Assembly: GCA_019695185.1 (NCBI GenBank)
Contig: JAIBAN010000029.1
Span: 1-64,000 of the forward strand
Direction: 5' to 3'
Length of the DNA stretch: 64,000 nucleotides
From: Blastocatellia bacterium
Lineage (GTDB): Bacteria > Acidobacteriota > Blastocatellia > Chloracidobacteriales > Chloracidobacteriaceae
Shown: positions 7,683-16,379 of the stretch, piece after piece
How the letters are laid out: each line of letters begins with the position of its first letter
How positions within the stretch are numbered: the first letter of the stretch is position 1
Notes under the pieces: generated by a model
Databases searched by the model: none
What the model was told of the DNA's origin: nothing
The model's input: only the letters and a program-made list of their open reading frames with translations
Translations under genes and position numbers: made by a program

Positions 7683-8198
7683 ATGACATCTGCACAGACG
7701 CAAAGCGATGCAGTCTGCGCCAAGGTGTGTTCGCTGGCGGAATTGGTCGCCATTCGCACCCGTTTGAAAGCCGAGGGCAAGCGCGTTGTGTTTACCAACG
7801 GCTGTTTTGACCTGATGCACCCCGGCCATGTGCGCTACCTGCGCGAAGCCCGCAAACTGGGCGATGCGCTGATTGTGGCCATCAACAGTGACCGCAGCGT
7901 GAGCGAACTGAAAGGCCCGGCCCGTCCGATTTTGCGCGAAATGGAGCGGGCGGAAGTTTTGGCGGCGCTCGAAATGGTTGATTTTGTTGTGGTTTTTGAC
8001 GACCTCGACCCACGGGCGACGATTGTCGCGCTCCTGCCCGACGTTTTAGTCAAAGGCGGCGACTGGGACCTGAGCCAAATTATTGGCCGCGAAGAAGTCG
8101 AAGCCGCTGGTGGACTGGTCACTCCGCTGCCGTTCGTGCCGGGAGTTTCCACCACTGAAATCGTCGCGCGGATTTTGCAGGGAGTACAGCCCTCCTAA
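7683..8198 (+). CDS. rfaE2: D-glycero-beta-D-manno-heptose 1-phosphate adenylyltransferase (RfaE2 type)
   Basis: This 171-residue nucleotidyltransferase carries [16 protein letters not shown] with the HxGH motif, then INSDRSV and the VLVKGGDW and EEVEAAGG segments diagnostic of the HldE C-terminal domain. It makes ADP-heptose from heptose 1-phosphate and ATP for the lipopolysaccharide inner core, in the cytoplasm. The kinase half of HldE is not fused, so a separate RfaE1 should be encoded elsewhere. ATG 7683 has GGAG about ten bases upstream. mfd follows 27 bp later on the same strand. The gene supports a Gram-negative envelope with heptose-containing LPS. Confidence 0.9.
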   Translation: MTSAQTQSDAVCAKVCSLAELVAIRTRLKAEGKRVVFTNGCFDLMHPGHVRYLREARKLGDALIVAINSDRSVSELKGPARPILREMERAEVLAALEMVDFVVVFDDLDPRATIVALLPDVLVKGGDWDLSQIIGREEVEAAGGLVTPLPFVPGVSTTEIVARILQGVQPS

Positions 8199-8225
8199 AT
8201 TTTTACCCACAAAGAACAAGGTTTT

Positions 8226-11200
8226 TTGGATTCCGTGTCAGTTACAGCTACATCCACCATCCCACCGATTTTTTCCGACTTCATCCAGAATGAAACCGGA
8301 CAGGCGCTCCAGCGGCAGTTGCGGGAAAACCGCCGTTGTATTGTGCTTTCGGGGCTGACGGGCAGTGTCCGTGGTCTGGCACTGGCCTATGTGCAGGCCG
8401 CCACGAAAAAGCGGGTTGCCTACGTGTTGCCGACGCCGGAGGACATTGAAGCCATCGAAGCCGATGTGCGCTATTTCACCCGGCTGGTTCATGCCACTCC
8501 AACCGGAGAACATGACGGCGTGTTCATCTTTCCGGTGACGGAGGGCGGTCCCTATCACAGCGCCCCACCACACCCGGATGTCCTTGAAGCCCGTGCCCTG
8601 GCGCTGACCACCCTCACGGAAAAAGCCGGAAAAATCTGCCTGCTTCCGGCGCGGGCACTGGTTGAACGGATTCTTTCACCCAAAAACCTGAGCATTGTCA
8701 GCCTCACGTTGACTGTCGGTGAAGAATACCCGGTGGATGACATACTCGCACTCCTCAGCGAAGTCGGCTATTACCGGCGCGAACCGGTCGGTTCGGTCGG
8801 TGAGTTCAGCCAGAGGGGCGGCATCCTTGATTTTTATTCACCAGCGCATCCAAATCCGATTCGGATGGAGTTTTACGGCGACACGCTTGAATCCATCCGG
8901 GAATTTGACCCGGATTCGCAACGTTCAATTACCAAGCGCGACCAGTGCCAGCTTGTGCCAATGAAGGAACTGGCCACCGTCAAGGCGGATTTTCTGGCCT
9001 GGGCCAAAGCCGCCAAAGAACGCTGGACGGAAGACCGGTTCGCCTACGGATTGCGCGGCAGGCTGGAATTTGCCGAACGGGGCGAACAGTTTCCCGATTG
9101 GGAATATCTGCTGCCGCTGGTGCGTCCGTTGGACGGCTCGATTTTTGATTATCTCACGGACATGCTCCTGGTGGTGGACGAACCGGCTGCCGTTGAGCAA
9201 ATGATTGGCACCTACCGGAAAAACCTGTCCCAGCGGTTTCGCGGAGCGGATGACGCCGGGGAGTTGGTGTTGTCGCCCGAATTCTTTATACATCCGGTCG
9301 AACTTCTGCGCGAACGCATCGAAGCCAGCCAGCGGGTCGAAATCCGGGTTTTGGGTGTGCAGGCAGCAATGGTGGATACCGGTTTCCTGACTGACGGGAG
9401 TGAGTTAAGAAGTCTGGGGAGTCTGGGGAGTCTGGGGAGTCAAAATCCGGAAAACCGGGTTTCGGGTTCCGGGTTCCGGGTTCCGGGGTTGGAGACCTCA
9501 AATCAATCGGAGTCTCAAGACGAGAATTTAGAGACTCCCAAGACTCCCGAGACGCTCCAGACTCCCGAGACTCCGTTGTATTTGTTTCCTTTGGAAGCCA
9601 ATCAGCCTGAAATCAGGTTCAAAGTTCAGCAGGGCCGCCGCTATCATGGCCGGATTCAGCAACTGGTCCAGGGATTGCGGGAAATCCGGCAAAAAGGCGA
9701 AACGACCCTGCTGGTGATGCCGTCGCTTGGGGTGGCCGAACGGGTGGCCGACATGCTCAAAGAGTATGAGGTCAATGCTTTGCTCTTTCCCGAACCGACG
9801 CAGTTGATGGCCTCGGATTCGGTTTTTGCGAAAGCCTCCTGCGTGGTAACCGTGGGTGGTGTGGTGTCGGGGTTTGATGCTCCGAACTTTGGGCTTCATG
9901 TCATTGTTGAGCGGGATATTTTCGACGAAGCGGCCTCGGTTGAGGAAGTCCGCCTGACTCCGGGCGGCAAAACCCGGCGCAAGACCTCCCTCAGCAGCTT
10001 TCTGTCAGATTTCCGGGATTTGAAAATCGGCGATTACGTGGTTCACGTTGACCACGGTATCGGGCGCTATCGCGGCTTGCAGCAAATCCAGGTGGACCCG
10101 CGCCAGCCGGCGCACGAGTTCATGCTGCTTACCTATGCGGATGACGCCAAACTGTTCGTCCCGGTGGAACGACTGGATTTGGTGCAGAAATATTCCAGTG
10201 CCGAGACTGGTCAGGCTCCGCAACTCGACAAGCTGGGCGGCATCGGCTGGGCCAAAACCAAGGCCAAAGTCAAGCGGGCCATGCGCGACATGGCTGAAGA
10301 ACTGCTGAAACTCTATGCCGAGCGACGGCTGGTCCGGGGCCATGCCTTTTCGCCGGATGGTCCCTGGCAACAGGAGTTTGAAGAAGCCTTTCCTTTTGAA
10401 TTGACACAGGACCAGGCACAGGCCGTGACGGAAATCAAAACCGACCTTGAAACCGATGGCCCGATGGACCGCCTGCTCTGCGGCGATGTGGGCTTTGGCA
10501 AAACCGAGGTGGCCATGCGGGCGGCCTTCAAAGCCGTGATGGATTCGAAGCAGGTGGCGGTGCTGACGCCGACGACGGTTTTGGCCTACCAGCACTGGAA
10601 AACCTTTCGGGAGCGGTTTGCTTCCTTTCCCGTCAACATCGAAATGGTTTCGCGCTTTCGCACCCCGAAGGAACAAAAACAGACCGTGGAACGGTTGGCA
10701 CGCGGTGAAGTGGACATCCTGGTAGGAACCCACCGGATTCTGTCAAAAGATGTTGAATTCCGCGATTTGGGATTGGTCGTGATTGACGAGGAGCAGCGTT
10801 TTGGGGTCGCCCATAAGGAAAAACTGAAACACCTGCGCCGGAAAGTGGATGTGCTGACGCTTTCAGCCACACCGATTCCGCGCACGCTCAACATGTCGCT
10901 GGCCGGACTGCGGGATATGTCGGTGATTGAAACTCCGCCGCGTGACCGGCTGCCGATTCATACGGTGGTGGCCCAATTTTCCGAACCGGTGGTCAAAGGT
11001 GCAGTGGATTTGGAACTGGCCCGTGGCGGACAGGTCTTTTTCGTTCATAACCGGGTGGAAAGCATCAACACCATCGCCGCCCTGTTGCAACGATTGGTTC
11101 CCCAGGCACGCATCGGCGTTGGTCACGGGCAAATGGGGGAAAAAGATTTGGAATCCGTCATGATGAAATTCGTCCAACACGAATTTGATATTTTGGTTTC

Positions 11201-12032
11201 CACCACGATTATCGAAAACGGGATTGATATTCCACTGGCCAATACCATCATCATCAACCATGCGGAGCATTACGGCCTGGCTCAGTTGTACCAATTGCGC
11301 GGGCGGGTCGGACGCTCCAGCCGCCGGGCCTACGCCTATTTGTTGATTCCACCCGAAGGCCAGCTTTCGCAGATTTCGCGGCAACGGCTGGCAGCCATTC
11401 GGGAATATTCCGATTTGGGGGCTGGTTTCCGGATTGCGGCGCTCGACCTGGAGTTGCGCGGGGCAGGGAATATGCTGGGCGGTGAGCAATCGGGCTTCCT
11501 CGATTCGGTCGGGTTTGACCTCTACTGCCAAATGCTTGACCACACGGTCAAGGAACTGCGCGGCACCGTGACCGAAGATGATGTCAATACAGCCATCAAT
11601 CTGAAATTCGATATCCGGTTGCCGGAAAGTTACATCGAAGATGTGGGGCAGCGGTTGCGCACCTATAAACGGATTTCCTCGGCGGCCAACGATATGGTGC
11701 TTGAAAAACTCGGCCAGGAGCTTGACGACCGTTACGGCCCACGCCCCGAACAGGTGGAAAATCTGTTCGAATATTCACGCCTGCGGCGCAAAGCCTCTCC
11801 CATGGGGGTTGTCTCAATGGATTTTGAAGGCGGCGTGCTCATGGTCAAATTCAGCGACAAAGCCCGGATTGACAAAGAAAAACTGCTCGCGTTCATTGGT
11901 GCGCGCAAAAATATTTCGTTCTCACCAACAGGTTTGCTGAAAATACCCATTCAGGCAACCGGCAGGAGCCAGCTCTTTGCCGGTGTTCATGAATTTCTGA
12001 ACGCTGTGTGTTTGGACGAGCCAGCCGATTGA
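8226..12032 (+). CDS. mfd: Transcription-repair coupling factor Mfd with low-complexity insertion
   Basis: Mfd removes stalled RNA polymerase at DNA lesions and recruits UvrA. The 1268-residue protein has the UvrB-homology N-terminal part, the RNA-polymerase-interacting domain (GDYVVHVDHGIGRYRGL near residue 600), and a RecG-like motor with Walker A GDVGFGKTE near residue 755, the DEEQ box IDEEQRFGV and LRGRVGRSSR. A TRCF C-terminal domain closes it. Residues about 393-452 are alien to the family: RSLGSLGSLGSQ, then a stretch ending TPKTPETLQTPETP, encoded by a 9-mer/7-mer repeat element inserted in frame. The start is TTG 8226 with AAGG upstream; GTG 8235 is an alternative. Two SurA-like genes follow on the same strand. 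Confidence 0.95.
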   Translation: MDSVSVTATSTIPPIFSDFIQNETGQALQRQLRENRRCIVLSGLTGSVRGLALAYVQAATKKRVAYVLPTPEDIEAIEADVRYFTRLVHATPTGEHDGVFIFPVTEGGPYHSAPPHPDVLEARALALTTLTEKAGKICLLPARALVERILSPKNLSIVSLTLTVGEEYPVDDILALLSEVGYYRREPVGSVGEFSQRGGILDFYSPAHPNPIRMEFYGDTLESIREFDPDSQRSITKRDQCQLVPMKELATVKADFLAWAKAAKERWTEDRFAYGLRGRLEFAERGEQFPDWEYLLPLVRPLDGSIFDYLTDMLLVVDEPAAVEQMIGTYRKNLSQRFRGADDAGELVLSPEFFIHPVELLRERIEASQRVEIRVLGVQAAMVDTGFLTDGSELRSLGSLGSLGSQNPENRVSGSGFRVPGLETSNQSESQDENLETPKTPETLQTPETPLYLFPLEANQPEIRFKVQQGRRYHGRIQQLVQGLREIRQKGETTLLVMPSLGVAERVADMLKEYEVNALLFPEPTQLMASDSVFAKASCVVTVGGVVSGFDAPNFGLHVIVERDIFDEAASVEEVRLTPGGKTRRKTSLSSFLSDFRDLKIGDYVVHVDHGIGRYRGLQQIQVDPRQPAHEFMLLTYADDAKLFVPVERLDLVQKYSSAETGQAPQLDKLGGIGWAKTKAKVKRAMRDMAEELLKLYAERRLVRGHAFSPDGPWQQEFEEAFPFELTQDQAQAVTEIKTDLETDGPMDRLLCGDVGFGKTEVAMRAAFKAVMDSKQVAVLTPTTVLAYQHWKTFRERFASFPVNIEMVSRFRTPKEQKQTVERLARGEVDILVGTHRILSKDVEFRDLGLVVIDEEQRFGVAHKEKLKHLRRKVDVLTLSATPIPRTLNMSLAGLRDMSVIETPPRDRLPIHTVVAQFSEPVVKGAVDLELARGGQVFFVHNRVESINTIAALLQRLVPQARIGVGHGQMGEKDLESVMMKFVQHEFDILVSTTIIENGIDIPLANTIIINHAEHYGLAQLYQLRGRVGRSSRRAYAYLLIPPEGQLSQISRQRLAAIREYSDLGAGFRIAALDLELRGAGNMLGGEQSGFLDSVGFDLYCQMLDHTVKELRGTVTEDDVNTAINLKFDIRLPESYIEDVGQRLRTYKRISSAANDMVLEKLGQELDDRYGPRPEQVENLFEYSRLRRKASPMGVVSMDFEGGVLMVKFSDKARIDKEKLLAFIGARKNISFSPTGLLKIPIQATGRSQLFAGVHEFLNAVCLDEPAD
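9406..9576. repeat. Repeat element inserted in frame within mfd
   Basis: The element has a left array of the 9-mer AGTCTGGGG (9412-9442), an inner array of the 7-mer CGGGTTC (9464-9488), and a right array of GACTCCCAA/GACTCCCGA type units (about 9533-9575) that is nearly the reverse complement of the left one. It has the same build as the intergenic elements of this window. It has no stop codon in the mfd frame and its length keeps the frame. Confidence 0.85.
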
Positions 12033-12129
12033 AGGCAGGTGCGATGTGTGTTTCATTTTTGTATAAACTGCGTATTTCGCGGTTAAAAAATCCAGTTTTG
12101 ATAGTCCAAGTATTTTATAGAAACTCGAC

Positions 12130-13083
12130 ATGATGATGGTTCAACCCAAAACTTCTTTTCGCCGCCGATTCCGGAATGTGGCGTTCTTCTGTCTGCTTGC
12201 CTGTGGCCTGCTGAATGGTTGTAAAACGCCAACCACAGCGCCGACGCCTGCCGGTGGTGAATCTCCAATTGTGGCAACGGTCAATGGAAAGTCCTTGACG
12301 AAGGCGGCATTTGAGACCTACATGGCGGTTCGCACCGGCACTTTGCAGGCGGACGGCCTCTCCGCCAAGGTCAAAAGCCAGATGCTCGATGAATTTATTG
12401 AGCGGGAAATCAAGGTTGAAGCTGCCCTCCAGCGGGGATTGAAACCGGCGGAAACCACTCAACCGGTTCCGTCTGCCGGGGCTGTGGGAGAAACCACGAT
12501 TCCACCCGCCATGCGCGAACAGGAACAAAAAGCCGATGCCCTGAGCAAGAGCTTTGACCAGACGGCGGCTTCAAATATCCAACTGGCCTCCAAAGAAGAC
12601 GTAAACAAGTTTTATGAGGCGAATAAAACCGATTTTGAACGCAACGGATTTTACGTGCGGGAAATCAGAGTGGAGTCGGATGCCCTGATTCAGGAAATCG
12701 CTCAAAAACTTAAATCCAACACCGCTTCATTTGTTGAGCTGGCGCGCAAGCATTCGCAAAGTCCAAACGCACGCCACGGAGGACTCAATTATTACGACCG
12801 GGGCCAGCTTCCGCCCGAACTGGAAGAGCCGGTTTTGGCCTTGCGTCCCGGTGAAATCAGCAAAGTCTTGCATACCAGTTTCGGCTACCATATTTTCAAA
12901 CTTGAACGAATGGCCGAGCCGTTGCCGTTTGAGAGTGTCCGGGACGACATCCAGGACAAGGTGACTCAGGCACGCCAACAGGAAAGCGTCGAGAAAGAAA
13001 CCAAACGGGTGGTTTCCGAGGCAAAAGTTGAAATCCGGGAAGCCGTTTTGGGATTTCCTTATGAGGGGAAATTCAAACGGTGA
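12130..13083 (+). CDS. Parvulin-type peptidyl-prolyl isomerase, lipoprotein (SurA/PrsA-like)
   Basis: The 317-residue protein begins with a lipoprotein signal (CGLLNGC, lipobox Cys at about residue 34), so it is probably anchored to a membrane facing the periplasm. A SurA_N-like chaperone segment (NGKSLTKAAFETYM) is followed by a parvulin rotamase domain with FVELARKHSQSPNARHGG and the ending HTSFGYHIFKLE. It should help fold exported proteins. Three ATG codons in a row (12130, 12133 and a later one) make the exact start uncertain. A second, signal-peptide-bearing relative follows on the same strand, and mfd precedes. Confidence 0.85.
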   Translation: MMMVQPKTSFRRRFRNVAFFCLLACGLLNGCKTPTTAPTPAGGESPIVATVNGKSLTKAAFETYMAVRTGTLQADGLSAKVKSQMLDEFIEREIKVEAALQRGLKPAETTQPVPSAGAVGETTIPPAMREQEQKADALSKSFDQTAASNIQLASKEDVNKFYEANKTDFERNGFYVREIRVESDALIQEIAQKLKSNTASFVELARKHSQSPNARHGGLNYYDRGQLPPELEEPVLALRPGEISKVLHTSFGYHIFKLERMAEPLPFESVRDDIQDKVTQARQQESVEKETKRVVSEAKVEIREAVLGFPYEGKFKR

Positions 13084-13195
13084 ACAACAAAAACCATTCA
13101 CCCTTTACTATTTTGTAACTCATCTGGGTGTGGAATTTCCTTTGGTGTTGGTTGACCCAACGCATAAGTGGTCACAAGCACAAGCGCATCTTGCA

Positions 13196-13221
13196 AGTGG
13201 CCAATCGCAAATCGCAAATGA
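13196..13221. repeat. Short 7-mer array (CAAATCG type)
   Basis: GGCCAATCGCAAATCGCAAATG repeats with a 7-bp step and stands just before the second isomerase gene. It matches the arrays at 53445-53550 and 60163-60197. Confidence 0.55.
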
Positions 13222-13238
13222 TTGATAAGGAAGGTTGT

Positions 13239-14291
13239 ATGTCTTCAAATCGCCAGATTGCGCCGGGGAAAACGGGTTATCCTCGGTTTTCCATGTTTTT
13301 ATCATTTTGCCTGGGAGTGGTTTTTGTGGCATCCGCTCTGGGACAGGAACCGCAGGTGGTTGATGAAACCATCGCCCGCGTCAATCGGGATTTGATTACC
13401 CGTTCACTCTATGACTCGGAGGTGAAAAAAGTCAGAGACCAGTTGGAACGTGACTTTCCCAACGACAAACCCAAGCAGGATGAAGCCCTGAACAAATTAA
13501 AACCCAAAATTTTACCTTCGTTGATCGAAGAAAAGCTGATTTCCCAACGGGCTGATGAACTGGGTATCAACGTCGAAGCGGAAATCAACCAGCAAATCAT
13601 CGCCCTCTGCAAAGAAAACAAAATTGATTCGTTGACGGATTGCCAGACTGCAATGGAACGCGAAGGGCTTTCGTTGGATTCCATCAAAGCCAACCTGCGC
13701 ACGACTTTTCAACGGCGGGCGGTTTTGTCACAGGAAGTGTTTGGTCCTACCCTCGAAAAAATCACGGAAAAAGAAAAGCGCGACTTTTACGAGGCCAACA
13801 AAGATAAATTCATTGTTCCGGGTGAGGTGAAACTCTTTGAGATTTACGTCAGTTTCAAAGCTGAAACCCAGGCTCAGGCGGAAACCCGGATTCGACAGGC
13901 ACTGGATGATTTGAAAGCAGGCAAGGATTTTGGGGCAACAGCCCGGCGTTACTCAGATGACAATCGGGCTTCCCGGTTGAAAGATGGTGAAATGCCGTCT
14001 TTCAAGGAAAACGAGCTTTCCGACTGGCTCAAAAAGGAAGTGGATAAAATCAAACCGGGCCAATATACGTCAATTATCAAGCTTCAGAATGCTTACCAGA
14101 TTTTCAAACTGGAAAGCCGGATTGAGACCAAGCCCCGTTCTTTTGAAGAAATGGCCCCGGAAATTGCCTACAATTTGGCATATGAAAAAAGCTCCGACAA
14201 ATTCAAAGTCTACATTGCCAAGCTGCGCAAACAGTCCTTTGTGGTAGTGCGCGAAGAGTTTCGCGGCCAGGACCAACTGAACACCGACTAG
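13239..14291 (+). CDS. SurA-like periplasmic peptidyl-prolyl isomerase
   Basis: The 350-residue protein has an N-terminal signal peptide ending near VASALGQ, then a SurA_N chaperone segment (DETIARVNRDLITRS), a long helical linker, and a parvulin domain (KLFEIYVSF to FGATARRYSDDNRASRLKDG) closing with AYQIFKLE. Its role should be folding of outer-membrane or secreted proteins. ATG 13239 was chosen because GGAAGG lies about 10 bp upstream and the signal peptide then starts properly; the extension upstream runs through the CAAATCG repeat and is not protein-like. It is a second copy after the lipoprotein isomerase, sharing the same overall order but with clearly different sequence. Confidence 0.85.
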   Translation: MSSNRQIAPGKTGYPRFSMFLSFCLGVVFVASALGQEPQVVDETIARVNRDLITRSLYDSEVKKVRDQLERDFPNDKPKQDEALNKLKPKILPSLIEEKLISQRADELGINVEAEINQQIIALCKENKIDSLTDCQTAMEREGLSLDSIKANLRTTFQRRAVLSQEVFGPTLEKITEKEKRDFYEANKDKFIVPGEVKLFEIYVSFKAETQAQAETRIRQALDDLKAGKDFGATARRYSDDNRASRLKDGEMPSFKENELSDWLKKEVDKIKPGQYTSIIKLQNAYQIFKLESRIETKPRSFEEMAPEIAYNLAYEKSSDKFKVYIAKLRKQSFVVVREEFRGQDQLNTD

Positions 14292-14305
14292 GGCAAATAA
14301 CCTGC

Positions 14306-14440
14306 TGAATTGAGAAGTTCGAATTGAGAATTGAGAAGTTCGAATTGAGAATTGAGAATTTTGGTTAACTCCCAAGACTCCCAAGACTCCCAAGGCTCCC
14401 AAGACTTCTGGCTCTTGGTTCTCAATTCTCAATTCTCAAC
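14306..14440. repeat. 7-mer armed element between surA-like and VOC genes
   Basis: GAGAATT units run on the plus strand (14306-14361), then a CCCAAGACT-type 9-mer array (14371-14405), then CTCAATT units (14420-14438), which are the reverse complement of the first array. The convergent VOC gene takes its stop codon from the right array. Confidence 0.8.
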
Positions 14441-14863
14441 GTCGCCTACCTCGCCAAACTCCTGGGCTCCGAAAATCGCTTCCTTGTGGCGATAGAATTT
14501 GAATTCCAGCAGGTTGTGGAACGGGTCTTCCAGAAAAAAGGTCCGGTGTTCCAGTGGTTTCCCTTCAAACCGTACTTTCGGTTGCTGGAAAAAGTTTAGC
14601 TGGCGGGTTCGAACCCGTTCCAGCAAAGCCTCCCAATCGGCTTCCGCTTCAAAAATCAATCCAAAATGACGAGGGTAGATACTGCCCTGTGGTTCCGTCG
14701 GTTGACTGGTTTTATGGGCCACAATCTGGTTTCCCGCCAGATTGAGAATGACGGAATGGTCGGTTTCCCGTCCAATGGCACACCCCAACCCTGCACCATA
14801 GTAAGCTTTGGTCTGTTCAATATCGGTCACTGGGAAAGCAAGGTGAAAAAAAGTGTTGGGCAT
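14429..14863 (-). CDS. VOC-family (glyoxalase-like) protein
   Basis: The 144-residue protein has the paired beta-alpha-beta-beta-beta modules of the vicinal oxygen chelate superfamily: FFHLAFPVTDIEQTKAYYG at the start, RHFGLIFEAEADWEAL in the middle and TFFLEDPFHNLLEFKFY near the end. Likely metal ligands are His7, the His of RHFG and the Glu of LLEFK. It may be a lyase or dioxygenase; the substrate is unknown. The last codons and the TGA come from the GAGAATT array, and the start codon stands a few bases from another array (14868 on), so nearly the whole transcription and translation context is made of repeats. No Shine-Dalgarno sequence is seen. Confidence 0.75.
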   Translation of the reverse strand: MPNTFFHLAFPVTDIEQTKAYYGAGLGCAIGRETDHSVILNLAGNQIVAHKTSQPTEPQGSIYPRHFGLIFEAEADWEALLERVRTRQLNFFQQPKVRFEGKPLEHRTFFLEDPFHNLLEFKFYRHKEAIFGAQEFGEVGDVEN

Positions 14864-14867
14864 AGGA

Positions 14868-15035
14868 CTTCAGGGTTCAGGGCTCAGGGTTCAGGGCTCA
14901 GGGCTCAGGGCTCAGGGTTCAGGGTTCAGGGTTTTCGAATACCAGCAGATTTGAAGCTCTGGATGAGGTTTTCATTGTCAATTGTCCATTGTCAATTATC
15001 CATTCAAAAAACCCTGAACCCTGGACCCTCACTCC
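14868..15035. repeat. 7-mer armed element, copy A flanking the DAHP synthase gene
   Basis: CAGGGTT/CAGGGCT units with a 7-bp step are followed by a core (TTTCGAATACCAGCAGATTT and onward), a CAATTGT-type 7-mer array and reverse-complement units (AACCCTG). The core is shared with 16200-16378 in the same orientation. Confidence 0.85.
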
Positions 15036-15041
15036 AGTATT

Positions 15042-16112
15042 TTACGCTGGCACCAAGGCTGTCACCCGGCGGGCACGGACCGCCTGAGCCAAATTCGTGA
15101 GTACGGTTTCCGTGTCTTCCCAGCCGATACAGGCATCAGTGATGCTTTGCCCATAGCGCAATGGTTTATCGGGTCGGGCATCCTGCCGTCCGGCTACCAA
15201 ATGACTTTCCACCATGACACCAATCAGATTGGTGTTTCCTGCCGAGACCTGTTCGCAAACATCTTGGCAGACTTCAATTTGGCGCAAATGGTCTTTATTG
15301 GAGTTGGCATGGCTGCAATCAACCATGATGCGAGCCGGCAGATTCGCCTTTTCCATCAATGAAACGGCGTGGGCAACATGCTCGGCGTCGTAATTTGGTG
15401 CCCGCCCGCCCCGTAAAATCACGTGACAGTCCGGATTTCCGGCAGTTTCAAAAATGGCCGATTGGCCTTGTTTTGTATGTGACAGGAAATAATGCGGATG
15501 GGTGGCGGCCCGTACGGCATCCACCGCGATTTGCAGCGTTCCGCCGGTTCCGTTTTTGAATCCGACCGGGCAGGAAAGCCCTGAAGCCAGTTCGCGGTGG
15601 GATTGGCTTTCGGTGGTACGGGCTCCGATGGCTCCCCAACTGATAAGTTCGGCGGTGTATTGTGGTGAAATCAAATCCACAAACTCGCTCCCCGCCGGGA
15701 CGCCCATTTCGGCCAAGTCAACCAGCAGTTTCCGGGCCAGTTTCAATCCGTCGTTGATTTTCGAACTGCCGTCAATATAGGGGTCGTTAATCAACCCTTT
15801 CCAGCCCACGGTCGTGCGCGGTTTTTCAAAATAGACCCGCATCACGATACATAAATCATCCTTGAACTCTTCGACTTTGGCCTTGAGCAAGGTGGCATAT
15901 TCGCAGGCTGCTTTGACATCGTGAATCGAACAGGGGCCGACCACAACCAGCAGGCGGTCATCCGTCCGGTTCAAAATGTTGCGAATTGCCTGACGGGCAT
16001 GAAAAACCGTTTCAGAAGCGGTTTCGGAAACAGGGAACTCCTCCTGAAGGTAGGCCGGGGGCAATACGACCCGCACGGAGCGTATTCGAACGTCATCAGT
16101 TTGGTGCTTCAT
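15042..16112 (-). CDS. aroG: 3-deoxy-7-phosphoheptulonate synthase, class I (AroG/F/H type)
   Basis: The enzyme condenses phosphoenolpyruvate and erythrose 4-phosphate as the first step of aromatic amino acid synthesis. The 356-residue protein has VVVGPCSIHD with the metal Cys, MRVYFEKPRTT, GARTTESQSHRE, GFKNGTGG and VDCSHANS, all hallmarks of class I alpha DAHP synthases. Length and motifs are normal, so it should be active; which amino acid inhibits it cannot be told. ATG 16112 was preferred over an upstream extension rich in Cys and Lys. The gene is bracketed by two related repeat elements in direct orientation and has no close operon partner. Confidence 0.95.
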   Translation of the reverse strand: MKHQTDDVRIRSVRVVLPPAYLQEEFPVSETASETVFHARQAIRNILNRTDDRLLVVVGPCSIHDVKAACEYATLLKAKVEEFKDDLCIVMRVYFEKPRTTVGWKGLINDPYIDGSSKINDGLKLARKLLVDLAEMGVPAGSEFVDLISPQYTAELISWGAIGARTTESQSHRELASGLSCPVGFKNGTGGTLQIAVDAVRAATHPHYFLSHTKQGQSAIFETAGNPDCHVILRGGRAPNYDAEHVAHAVSLMEKANLPARIMVDCSHANSNKDHLRQIEVCQDVCEQVSAGNTNLIGVMVESHLVAGRQDARPDKPLRYGQSITDACIGWEDTETVLTNLAQAVRARRVTALVPA

Positions 16113-16199
16113 GGTCTTGGTGGTGGAATCTTTCTTGCTTCGAGATAAACGAGGAACTGAGCATAGGAAAAATTGGCCGGTGTGACAAGCCATCATTGG

Positions 16200-16378
16200 G
16201 GTTCAGGGTTCAGGGTTCAGGGTCCAGGGTTCAGGGTTCAGGGGCCAGGGTCCAGGGTTCAGGGTTCAGGGTTTTCGAATACCAGAAAATTTGATGTTCC
16301 GGATGGGGTTTAATTGTCAATTCTCAATTCTCAATTCTCAATTAAAAAGCCCCTGGACCCTGACCCCTGACCCCAGTG
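16200..16378. repeat. 7-mer armed element, copy B flanking the DAHP synthase gene
   Basis: CAGGGTT units are followed by a core (TTTCGAATACCAGAAAATTT), CTCAATT units and CCCTGGACCCTGA-type units. The core closely matches copy A at 14868-15035. The element ends at the stop codon of the large exported protein gene. Confidence 0.85.
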
Positions 16379-16379
16379 T

